DNA of 32,381 bases from Caldisericia bacterium (GTDB lineage: Bacteria > Caldisericota > Caldisericia > B22-G15): assembly GCA_026414995.1 (NCBI GenBank), contig JAOAHY010000011.1:1-32381 (forward strand), read 5' to 3'. Shown here piece by piece: positions 25,126 to 32,381 of this stretch. Below the pieces are notes generated by a model. It had not been told where the DNA came from and made no database searches. It worked only from the letters and a program-made list of their open reading frames with translations. Each line of letters begins with the position of its first letter. Position 1 is the first letter of the stretch. The position numbers and the translations under genes were made by a program.

Positions 25126-26457
25126 ATGAGATTTATACCTCATACAAATAAAGATATTGAAGAGATGCTTAAAGAGATTGGAATATCTTCAATTGATGAA
25201 CTTTTTGAAGATATTCCAGAAGAAGTTAAATTAAAGAAAGACCTTAATCTTCCACCACCTCTTGATGAGTTAAAACTTAAGGAAGAAATAGAAGATATCT
25301 TTTCATTGAATTTAAAAGTTAAAAGAATTTTTCTAGGTGGAGGAGCTTACTTACATTTTATTCCATCAACTGTAAACTATGTTATATCCAGAGGAGAATT
25401 TTATACATCATATACTCCATATCAACCTGAGCTTTCACAAGGTATACTTCAAGCACTTTTTGAATTTCAATCAGTTCTTTCTGATTTAACACATGCAGAT
25501 GTTACAAATGCCTCAATGTATGATGGAGCAACATCTCTTGTTGAAGGAGTTTTAATGGCTGAGAGAATCAAAAAGAAAGGAAAAGTATTAATTTCAAAAA
25601 GCATAAATCCAGAATATAATGAAGTATTAAAAACATATCTTTTGCCAAGAGAAATTTTAATTGATTATGTTGATTTTGAAGAGAATGGAGAAATTTCTTT
25701 AGAAAAATTAAAAAATAAAATCAAAGAAGGTTATTCTTCTTTTGTTGTTCAAAGCCCAAATTATTTTGGAATTATTGAAAATTTATCTGAGATTGGAAAG
25801 ATAGTAAAGGAAAATGACACTCTTTTTATTTTAACAATAACTGAAGCAATATCTCTTGGAATGCTTAAACCTCCTTTTGATTATGGGATTGATATATTAG
25901 CAATGGAAGGACAATCTTTTGGTATCCCACTTTCTTATGGTGGACCATATTTAGGAATACTTCAGACAAAAAGAGAGTTTATAAGAGAAATTCCAGGAAG
26001 AATAATTGGTGAAACACAAGATAAAAATGGAAAAAGAGCATTTGTTATGACACTTAGAGCAAGAGAACAAGATATAAAAAGAGAAAAAGCAACTTCAAAT
26101 ATTTGTACAAATAATACTTTAAATGCAATTGCATCTTTAGTTTACCTTGTAACTTTAGGACCAAATGGGCTTAAAAAGATTGCTGAGATAAATTATAAAA
26201 AATCACATTATCTTGTAAAAAGATTAATTGATGAAGGATTTGAATTGAAATTTAATAATCCTAAGTTTTTCAATGAGTTTGTTTTAAAATTGAATATTCA
26301 ACCAATTAGATTAAAAGAGAAACTTTCTCTTGTGGGCATTGAAGGAGGGATTCCTTTAAGATATTTTGGTTTTGATGATTCATATCTTTTTACAGTTACT
26401 GAAATGAATTCAAGAGAGGATATTGAACTTCTTGTTTGTGCTTTAAAGGAGGGATAA
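25126..26457 (+). CDS. gcvPA: Glycine dehydrogenase (decarboxylating) subunit 1
   Basis: The N-terminal-type half of the split P protein, 443 residues, which with subunit 2 decarboxylates glycine and passes the aminomethyl group to lipoyl-H. Conserved features are FIPHTNKDIEEMLKEIG at the start, SYTPYQPELSQGILQALFEFQ, the DVTNASMYDGATS motif, and LRAREQDIKREKATSNICTN. This half keeps the PLP-enzyme fold but lacks the catalytic Lys, as is normal for the two-gene form. It follows gcvH without a gap and overlaps the next start by TAATG. Confidence 0.95.
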   Translation: MRFIPHTNKDIEEMLKEIGISSIDELFEDIPEEVKLKKDLNLPPPLDELKLKEEIEDIFSLNLKVKRIFLGGGAYLHFIPSTVNYVISRGEFYTSYTPYQPELSQGILQALFEFQSVLSDLTHADVTNASMYDGATSLVEGVLMAERIKKKGKVLISKSINPEYNEVLKTYLLPREILIDYVDFEENGEISLEKLKNKIKEGYSSFVVQSPNYFGIIENLSEIGKIVKENDTLFILTITEAISLGMLKPPFDYGIDILAMEGQSFGIPLSYGGPYLGILQTKREFIREIPGRIIGETQDKNGKRAFVMTLRAREQDIKREKATSNICTNNTLNAIASLVYLVTLGPNGLKKIAEINYKKSHYLVKRLIDEGFELKFNNPKFFNEFVLKLNIQPIRLKEKLSLVGIEGGIPLRYFGFDDSYLFTVTEMNSREDIELLVCALKEG

Positions 26458-27878
26458 TGAAAACTTTAAAAGAACTTTCAAAACATGGAAGTAATAAATT
26501 TAATATAGAAGATGATTTAGATTTTTTTGAAGTTGAAAAATTAGAAAATGAATATTTAAGGGAAGAAGTAGAAATTCCTGATATATCAGAAATAAATTTA
26601 ATAAGGCATTTTATAAATCTCTCAAAACTCAACTATGGTGTTGATGTAAACTTTTATCCATTAGGTTCATGCACTATGAAATATAATCCAAAGATAAATG
26701 AAGATATTGCAAAAAAGGAGGATTTTTACTACCTTCATCCACTTTTATCAACTGAATATACACAAGGGATACTTAAAATATTATGGGAGATGCAAGAATT
26801 TTTAAAAGAGATAACAGGAATGGATGGTTTCACTCTTCAACCAGCTGCTGGTGCCCATGGAGAGTACACTGGTCTTAGAATTATGTGGGAATATTTTAAA
26901 GATAAGAAAGAAAGAAGAAATAAAGTAATACTTCCTGACTCTGCTCATGGAACAAACCCTGCATCATCTTCAATGTTAGGACTCGAGGTAATTGAAATAC
27001 AATCAAAAGATGGAATGGTTGATCCAGATAAATTAAAAGATGTAGTTGATGAAAAAACTTTTGCTTTGATGTTAACTAATCCAAATACTTTAGGATTTTT
27101 CGAAAAAGATATTTTAAAAATTAGTGAAATATTGAAGAGTAAAGGTGCTCTTCTTTATTATGATGGTGCAAATTTAAATGGTTTTATTGGAATTGCAAGA
27201 CCAGGGGACATGGGTTTTGATTGCGTACATTTGAACCTTCATAAAACTTTTTCAACTCCTCATGGTGGTGGTGGTCCTGGAAGTGGACCAGTTGGTGTAA
27301 AAGATTTTTTAGTAAAATATTTACCATATCCAGTTATTGAAAAAAGTGAAGATGATTTCTTTTATTTTTCAAAACCTGAAAGAACAATTGGAAAAGTTAG
27401 AAGTTTCTTTGGAAACTTCTCTGTCATTTTAAAGGCATACTTATATATAAGAGAACTTGGAAGTGAAGGTTTAAAAGAAGTTGCTCAACTTTCTGTTTTA
27501 AATGCAAACTATATTAAGGAGAAACTAAAAAAATATTACCCATCACAATTTGATAGAGTTGTAAAACATGAATGTGTCTTATCTGGAAAGATCTATAAAG
27601 AGTATGGTGTAAAAACTTTAGATATAGCAAAGAGATTAATGGATTATGGTTTCCATCCTCCAACAATCTATTTCCCACATATAGTTGATGAAGCACTAAT
27701 GATTGAACCAACAGAAACAGAAAGCAAAGAAACTCTTGATGAATTTATTGAAGTTATGATTAAAATTAGTGAGGAGATAAAGAAAAACCCAGAGTTAGTT
27801 AAAAATGCACCTCATACAACATACATTTCAAGACCTGATGAGGTGAAAGCAGCTAAGGAATTAAAAGTTAAGTGGTAG
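26457..27878 (+). CDS. gcvPB: Glycine dehydrogenase (decarboxylating) subunit 2
   Basis: The catalytic half of the split P protein, 473 residues. The PLP lysine is Lys263 in the HLNLHKTFSTPHGGGGPGSG block; GSCTMKYNPK, QPAAGAHGEYTG and DSAHGTNPAS are also present. ATG 26457 is preferred over an upstream ATG at 26436, which would add seven residues from inside gcvPA; AAGGAGGG lies a few bases before 26457. Its stop overlaps the GTG start of the first radical SAM gene, which links lipoyl assembly tightly to glycine cleavage. Confidence 0.96.
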   Translation: MKTLKELSKHGSNKFNIEDDLDFFEVEKLENEYLREEVEIPDISEINLIRHFINLSKLNYGVDVNFYPLGSCTMKYNPKINEDIAKKEDFYYLHPLLSTEYTQGILKILWEMQEFLKEITGMDGFTLQPAAGAHGEYTGLRIMWEYFKDKKERRNKVILPDSAHGTNPASSSMLGLEVIEIQSKDGMVDPDKLKDVVDEKTFALMLTNPNTLGFFEKDILKISEILKSKGALLYYDGANLNGFIGIARPGDMGFDCVHLNLHKTFSTPHGGGGPGSGPVGVKDFLVKYLPYPVIEKSEDDFFYFSKPERTIGKVRSFFGNFSVILKAYLYIRELGSEGLKEVAQLSVLNANYIKEKLKKYYPSQFDRVVKHECVLSGKIYKEYGVKTLDIAKRLMDYGFHPPTIYFPHIVDEALMIEPTETESKETLDEFIEVMIKISEEIKKNPELVKNAPHTTYISRPDEVKAAKELKVKW

Positions 27879-28684
27879 AAGAAAAAATTAAATTTTTTTA
27901 TCCAATAAAAACACTTCCTGTATCTTTAACTGGAGACATTTGTTCTTTAAATTGTCTTCATTGTAATTCTTTTTATCTAAAAGGAATGAAAACAAAAGAT
28001 GAATCACTGAGTTATCTTCAAAGTGAAGAATTTTCATCATTTTTGATATCTGGTGGATTTGATGAAAAAGGAAAACTAGATATTTTTTCAAATTTGGATT
28101 ATATAAAAAAAGTTAAGACAAGTGGCAAGAAGATAGTACTTCACCCAGGTTTTATAACAAAGGAAGAGATTGATGCTTTAAAAGGTTATATTGATGTTAT
28201 ATCTTTTGATTTTATATATGACGATGAGACAATAAAAGAGATTTACCATCTTGAATATAAAAAAGAGGATTTTAAAACTCAATATCTATTATTGAGAAGA
28301 AATATTAAAACTATTCCACACATTATTGTTGGACTTTATAAAGGAATAATAAAAGGTGAGTATGAAGCAATTGATGTTCTTGCAGAGTTAAAACCAAGTT
28401 TAATAATATTTCTTGTAATAGTTCCAACAAAAGAAACACCTTTTGAAAAAATAAATATTCCAGATATAGGCGAAATAAAAGAATTATTTATGAAAGCAAA
28501 AAGAAAGTTAAGATTAACTAAATTTCATCTTGGTTGTATGGTTCCAAAAGGTGAGATAAAAGATGAAATTGAGTTAGCAGCATTTGAAAGTGGGTTTATA
28601 GGTTTTGTAAATCCTCAAAATAAATTAAAAAACTTGGTTAAAGACCCTGAAGTTTATTATGAATGCGATGCTCTCTACTATTAG
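27872..28684 (+). CDS. Radical SAM protein, split lipoyl synthase (LipS-type) candidate 1
   Basis: A 270-residue radical SAM protein. The cluster motif is CSLNCLHC (Cys24, Cys28, Cys31) after VSLTGDI; Cys222 (FHLGCMVPKG) and Cys265 (YYECDALYY) are the only other cysteines and may help bind a second cluster. It resembles the archaeal and bacterial LipS1/LipS2 proteins, biotin-synthase-like enzymes that together insert the two sulfur atoms into octanoyl-H protein. Which of the two this is cannot be settled by eye. It starts with GTG at 27872 inside the end of gcvPB, and the next radical SAM gene overlaps its 3' end. No LipA-type gene is seen. Confidence 0.75.
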   Translation: MVEEKIKFFYPIKTLPVSLTGDICSLNCLHCNSFYLKGMKTKDESLSYLQSEEFSSFLISGGFDEKGKLDIFSNLDYIKKVKTSGKKIVLHPGFITKEEIDALKGYIDVISFDFIYDDETIKEIYHLEYKKEDFKTQYLLLRRNIKTIPHIIVGLYKGIIKGEYEAIDVLAELKPSLIIFLVIVPTKETPFEKINIPDIGEIKELFMKAKRKLRLTKFHLGCMVPKGEIKDEIELAAFESGFIGFVNPQNKLKNLVKDPEVYYECDALYY

Positions 28685-29615
28685 AGTATCTCTTGGTAGC
28701 ACCTCTGTTTTAGAATTTAAGAAACTTAAATATGATTTTGAAATTAAGACAATATATCTTCTCCTTTCAGGAAAATGCACAAAAGATTGTAAATATTGCA
28801 CGCAAGCAAAAAGTTCAAAATCAGATGAAAAATATTTATCAAGAGTTGTTTGGCCTGAATATGATTTAGATGAAACTCTTGAAAAAATTTTAGAAAAAAA
28901 AGAAGAAATTGGAAGGGTTTGTATTCAAACAGTTAATAATAAATATACAAAAGAGACTATTTTTAAAATATTAAATAAATTAGGCAAAGAGATAAAAGTT
29001 TCAATCTCCATTAACACATCAAATTTGAAATTAGTTGAAGAGCTTTTTAATCTTAATGCTGATAAAGTTGGACTTCCAATTGATGTTGCAAATTCATACC
29101 TTTATAAAAATTTAAGAGGAGGGGACTTTTATAAAAAGGTTAATTTTATTTTAAATGCAAATAAAATTTTTAAAAACAAAATTTCAACTCACATTATTGT
29201 TGGTTTAGGAGAATCTGATAAGGATATATTAAATCTATATAAAATTTTTATCGATAATGGAATAATAGTTGCACTTTTCTCATTTACTCCAATTGAAGGA
29301 ACACTTTGTGAAAGAATATCTCCCCCCTCTTTATTAAGATATAGAAAGATTCAAATTGCAACCAAATTAATAGAAAAAGGATTTTCTATTTCTCAATTTG
29401 AATTTGATGAAGAGAATTATTTAAAAAGAATTCCTGAAATTTCCATTGATTTATTAAAAGATTTAAATCCATTTATAACTAGAGGTTGTCCTTTTTGTAC
29501 AAGACCATATTATAATGAAAGACCAAAAGGAGATCTATATAATTATCCATATCCTTTAACTGATAAAGATTTTAAAAAAGAATTTGAATTTTTAAAAACT
29601 AATAAAGTTTTATGA
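28668..29615 (+). CDS. Radical SAM protein, split lipoyl synthase (LipS-type) candidate 2
   Basis: A biotin-synthase-like radical SAM protein, 315 residues from the ATG at 28668 (an ATG at 28659 is possible; neither has a good ribosome binding site). The cluster motif is GKCTKDCKYCTQA. The C-terminal RGCPFCTRPYYNERPKG, with a CxxC pair, is characteristic of this group and probably helps bind an auxiliary [4Fe-4S] cluster that donates sulfur. Two isolated Cys (in GRVCIQ and GTLCERI) are further candidates. Pairing with the preceding gene matches the LipS1/LipS2 system, in which one enzyme adds sulfur at C8 and the other at C6. A CCCCCC run lies at 29322-29327. Confidence 0.78.
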   Translation: MLSTIRVSLGSTSVLEFKKLKYDFEIKTIYLLLSGKCTKDCKYCTQAKSSKSDEKYLSRVVWPEYDLDETLEKILEKKEEIGRVCIQTVNNKYTKETIFKILNKLGKEIKVSISINTSNLKLVEELFNLNADKVGLPIDVANSYLYKNLRGGDFYKKVNFILNANKIFKNKISTHIIVGLGESDKDILNLYKIFIDNGIIVALFSFTPIEGTLCERISPPSLLRYRKIQIATKLIEKGFSISQFEFDEENYLKRIPEISIDLLKDLNPFITRGCPFCTRPYYNERPKGDLYNYPYPLTDKDFKKEFEFLKTNKVL

Positions 29616-30379
29616 GTTTTAAATTAATAATTTTAAAGTATAAAAAACTTAATCCATACTTAAATATGGCAATAGATGAAGCAAATCTCCTTTATGGAAA
29701 TAAAGATGAGATTATTTTAAGATTTTTTGGATGGGAGCCATACTCTGTTTCAATAGGAACTTTTCAAAAAATTGAAGAAATTAATATAGATTTTTTGAAA
29801 GAAAATAAAATTCCATTAGTTCGAAGACCTACAGGTGGAAAAGGAGTATATCATGAGAATGAACTTACATATTCAATTGTTATTCCAAAAAACCACCCTT
29901 TATATGAGCTAAGCATAATTGAATCTTATAAAGAAATTTCTAAAGTTTTTATCTTTTCTTTAATCGAGTTTGGAATAAAAGGAGAATTGACTAAAAAAAG
30001 TGGTGAAATAGATGGGTTTTGTTTTTCTTCTTTAAACTATTATGAAGTTTCAGTTAATGGTAAAAAAATAATTGGATCAGCTCAAAGAAGAAAAAAAGAG
30101 GGTCTTCTTCAACAAGGTTCAATTCCTATTGAAATTGATTATGAAAAAGTAAAAAATATTTTTTATTTAGAAGATACAAGTAAATTCACTTCGTTAAAAG
30201 AATTAAATAAATCAATCGAAATTGATATATTAGAAGAAGTTTTAATTAAAAATTTTATTAATTTTTTCTCTCTACCTTATGAAATAATAGAACAAAATAA
30301 TGATAAAATTTCTATAGGTTTTGATTTATTTAAAAATAAATACTCATTAGAATCTTGGAACTATAGAGGAGTTTATTAA
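29612..30379 (+). CDS. LipM-like octanoyltransferase / lipoate-protein ligase family
   Basis: A 255-residue member of the biotinyl/lipoyl transferase fold. Key blocks are VRRPTGGKGVYHENELTYS (residues 70-88), FCFSSLNYYEVSVNGKKIIGSAQ with Cys137 and Lys152, and LLQQGSIPI. The Cys to Lys spacing of 15 and the CFxxxxxYE context resemble LipM of Bacillus subtilis, which moves octanoate from ACP to H protein through a thioester on that Cys. The accessory domain of LplA ligases is absent. Octanoyl loading before the LipS pair is therefore the best reading; a short sLpl-type ligase is the alternative. It begins at ATGA and ends overlapping the dnaB stop. Confidence 0.8.
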   Translation: MSFKLIILKYKKLNPYLNMAIDEANLLYGNKDEIILRFFGWEPYSVSIGTFQKIEEINIDFLKENKIPLVRRPTGGKGVYHENELTYSIVIPKNHPLYELSIIESYKEISKVFIFSLIEFGIKGELTKKSGEIDGFCFSSLNYYEVSVNGKKIIGSAQRRKKEGLLQQGSIPIEIDYEKVKNIFYLEDTSKFTSLKELNKSIEIDILEEVLIKNFINFFSLPYEIIEQNNDKISIGFDLFKNKYSLESWNYRGVY

Positions 30380-32381
30380 AAAGGTACTTCTTCTCCTTTT
30401 TCTTCTTCTCTATACTCAATTTCTGTGAATTTTGCATAATTTTTCAAGAATTTTAATTTAAGTTTACCTAAAGGCCCATTTCTGTTTTTTGCAACAATTA
30501 ATTCAACAATTGAATGCTCTTTTCCAATATCATCATCTTCCTTATTTAAAAACATAACAACATCTGCATCTTGCTCAATACTATTATGAACAAAAATGTT
30601 ATTTGCTATAAAGTTATGTGTTTCTTCAACTGTAACATCATAAACTTCATCTTCATAAAGTTCTATTATTTCTTTTACTCTATCCCAATAAATATCTGAT
30701 TGAGATAAATTATTTAATTTTTCACTATTTAATATTTCTGCATATTTATTTAATCTGTGTCTACTTAAATTATTTTCAAAAATTGAACCTGAATAAGAAA
30801 CTCCTAATAATTTTGAAATATTCCTCCATGAATAATTTATTTTATCTTTTTCATATTTAATTAAATTCCATACTGTTTTTGGAATTATATCATTATTTGG
30901 ATTTTCTTTTTTCTTTTTTATTAATTTTATTAATTCAAAAATTTTATTTCCTTTTGCTCCATATGAACCAATCAAATTAAGAAATTTTAATTGATTCTCT
31001 TTTCCCTGTATTTCCAATACCCAATTTGTCCTATAATTATTTTTCTTTTTGCCTCTTATTGTTGAAATAATACCTAATCTTAATAACAAATATTGAATTT
31101 GAGTTATCAATTTTTTGCTTGATGAAGAGTAATAAATTGAAATACTTTCCTTACCTGTTTTAGTTTTTACATATGAAATATTTCCATCAGTAGACCAAAG
31201 ATGCTTTAAAAAAGTACATATTTTTTTATCAGTCAAATTCATAAAAGAATCGGGTAATTCTTTCTCAAAAGATTTAGCAAGTTTTAAATCATTTTTAATA
31301 AGCCAGTCAACAAAAGGATGGTGTCTATTTTTTGTTAAATTATAAGGTGATGGTAAATAAATATGATACCAATTTTTCTGTTTAATAATTTTTGGATTAA
31401 TATTAAATAAATTTTTTGCTATCTTTTCAACAATTTTCAAATTTTCTTCATCACTACTAGTATAGTGTATTGGTTGTTTAGGAGCATAACAACCATCTCC
31501 AATCATATGTGCAAAAAATATTATTTCTTCATCAGAATACCTTTCTTTTCCCTCAAGTTTTATAATTCTTGGCACTGCAATATGTTCGTTTATTTTTAAT
31601 TGATCTAATCTTTTCCAGCCTTCAAATGTTAAAAATGGATGATTCGCTGAGGCTTTAATTTCTCTTCCACTAAATGTTCTTAATAAATAAACTTTTTTAA
31701 TTCCGCTTGAAAATGCTTTTATGAGATTTGCATTTTTTATTTTTAAACTTTTTTCATCAAGTGAAAGTATAGGAATAGGTAATTTAATTTTTCCATCAAC
31801 TAAATCTTTTAGTTTTATTAATTCACCTGTATCTCCTCTTATAAGAATTGTATCCCCAGTTAGACAGCCGCTCTCTCTTAAATCTGAGAGTAATGGGCGT
31901 TTATTTTCTCTTTTTTCAATCGCCCTAGATAGTTGTGAAATAACTAAAACAGGAATTTCAAGTTCTCTCGCAAGTTTTTTTAAACTTCTTGTTAATTCTG
32001 AAATTTCTTGTACTCTATTTTCTACTTTTGTTTTTAAATGCATCAACTGAAGATAATCAATAACAACCATTCCAAGATTATGTTGATTTTTGAGTCTTCT
32101 TGCTTTAGTTCTTATTTCAAGAATTGAAATATCAGATGAATCATCTATATATATTGGTGCATCATAAAGTGGTCCATATGCTCTTCCAAGTTTTACCCAA
32201 TCTTCATCTGAAAGCATACTAGTTTTTAATTTATGAAAGTTAACATTTGCAGTAGATTCAAGAATTCTCTCAACAATTTGCTCTTTTGACATTTCAAGAG
32301 AGAAAATGGCAACAGGAACCTTTTCTTTTAAAGCAATATTCACACAAATATTTATTGAAAGAGAAGTTTTTCCAAGAGAGG
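30376..32381 (-). CDS. dnaB: Replicative DNA helicase DnaB, 5' partial, with intein
   Basis: The C-terminal RecA-like domain of DnaB, the hexameric helicase of the replication fork. The reading frame runs off the window edge, so the N-terminal domain is missing. The first visible residues are the Walker A tail SLGKTSLS. After it come PVAIFSLEMSKEQIVERIL, Walker B GMVVIDYLQLM, and VISQLSRAIEKRENKRPLLSDLRESG. The intein follows, and then the extein resumes with SIEQDADVVMFLNKED and AKNRNGPLGKLKLKF. A GTG at 32343 is internal to the frame and is not the real start. The stop codon overlaps that of the convergent octanoyltransferase gene. Confidence 0.95.
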   Translation of the reverse strand, partial: SLGKTSLSINICVNIALKEKVPVAIFSLEMSKEQIVERILESTANVNFHKLKTSMLSDEDWVKLGRAYGPLYDAPIYIDDSSDISILEIRTKARRLKNQHNLGMVVIDYLQLMHLKTKVENRVQEISELTRSLKKLARELEIPVLVISQLSRAIEKRENKRPLLSDLRESGCLTGDTILIRGDTGELIKLKDLVDGKIKLPIPILSLDEKSLKIKNANLIKAFSSGIKKVYLLRTFSGREIKASANHPFLTFEGWKRLDQLKINEHIAVPRIIKLEGKERYSDEEIIFFAHMIGDGCYAPKQPIHYTSSDEENLKIVEKIAKNLFNINPKIIKQKNWYHIYLPSPYNLTKNRHHPFVDWLIKNDLKLAKSFEKELPDSFMNLTDKKICTFLKHLWSTDGNISYVKTKTGKESISIYYSSSSKKLITQIQYLLLRLGIISTIRGKKKNNYRTNWVLEIQGKENQLKFLNLIGSYGAKGNKIFELIKLIKKKKENPNNDIIPKTVWNLIKYEKDKINYSWRNISKLLGVSYSGSIFENNLSRHRLNKYAEILNSEKLNNLSQSDIYWDRVKEIIELYEDEVYDVTVEETHNFIANNIFVHNSIEQDADVVMFLNKEDDDIGKEHSIVELIVAKNRNGPLGKLKLKFLKNYAKFTEIEYREEEKGEEVPF
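30583..31866 (-). mobile_element. DnaB intein with LAGLIDADG homing endonuclease
   Basis: A 428-residue in-frame insertion. It begins at Cys1 (CLTGDTIL) after RESG and ends at His427-Asn428 (NIFVHN) before the Ser of SIEQDADVV. Splicing blocks are seen: A at the N-terminus, B (SANHPFLTF, about 73-81, Ser in place of the usual Thr), F (DEVYDVTVEETHNFIA, 406-421) and G. Endonuclease motifs are FFAHMIGDGCY (about 117-127, Asp124) and FLKHLWSTDGNI (about 219-230, Asp227), both acidic residues intact. A helix-turn-helix-like stretch (about 343-386) precedes block F. The site is the same as that of the Synechocystis DnaB intein. It appears able to splice, and possibly to home. Confidence 0.93.

Noticed and set aside
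27872-28684. Biotin synthase (BioB) identity for the radical SAM genes
   Set aside because: No other biotin genes are nearby, the first protein is short with few conserved BioB blocks, and the operon context (gcvH plus an octanoyltransferase) favours lipoyl synthesis.
31721-32050. 109-codon plus-strand reading frame opposite dnaB
   Set aside because: It crosses the extein-intein boundary on the opposite strand, so it cannot reflect a conserved gene.

Overview
The window is 32.4 kb of very AT-rich bacterial DNA (roughly 30% GC by eye). It is packed with short-gap or overlapping genes, and arginine is coded almost only by AGA/AGG. EF-P, NusB, TlyA, RsmG, DnaB, extended -10 promoters and AGGAGG ribosome binding sites mark it as bacterial. 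Ferredoxin-dependent pyruvate oxidoreductase in the gamma-delta-alpha-beta order, a two-protein glycine decarboxylase, a Thermotoga-like glycerol operon, and proteins rich in Lys, Glu and Ile suggest an anaerobic, probably thermophilic, deep-branching lineage (Caldisericota, Dictyoglomota, Thermotogota or a similar relative). The exact taxon cannot be fixed from the sequence alone.

Layout. (1) 1-6.6 kb, plus strand: one tightly overlapped housekeeping operon, efp, an Asp23/Gls24 gene, nusB, acylphosphatase, prenyl diphosphate synthase, dxs, tlyA, nadK, rsmG. (2) 6.6-7.5 kb, minus strand: an EamA-type exporter fired from a compact promoter that overlaps the divergent pxp promoter. (3) 7.5-12.3 kb, plus: 5-oxoprolinase genes pxpB-pxpC-pxpA, then mutS2 with what looks like its own leaderless promoter. 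(4) 12.3-13.8 kb, minus: a DUF72 gene followed by an SplB-like radical SAM gene. (5) 13.9-15.9 kb, plus: a DUF438-hemerythrin-PAS protein and a monoglyceride-lipase-like hydrolase. (6) 15.9-20.4 kb, minus: glpK, a GlpA-like dehydrogenase, a FAD/NAD oxidoreductase and a DUF1667 protein, a glycerol-oxidising operon. (7) 20.5-23.6 kb, plus: porG-porD-porA-porB, ended by the only strong intrinsic terminator in the window. (8) 23.6-30.4 kb, plus: gcvT-gcvH-gcvPA-gcvPB, then two radical SAM genes resembling the split lipoyl synthase LipS1/LipS2 and a LipM-like octanoyltransferase. (9) 30.4 kb to the end, minus: dnaB, cut off at its 5' end by the window edge and interrupted by a 428-residue LAGLIDADG intein.

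The most interesting unit is region 8. It reads as a self-contained kit that makes glycine cleavage proteins T, H and P and also builds the lipoyl arm of the H protein. An octanoyl group would be loaded by the LipM-like protein and then sulfurated by the two-protein synthase rather than by LipA. The dihydrolipoyl dehydrogenase (L protein) is not in the window.

No stretch of more than 300 bases lacks a gene. The longest gap is 140 bp (20373-20512, divergent glpK/porG promoters). No tRNA, rRNA, CRISPR array or complete insertion sequence was seen.
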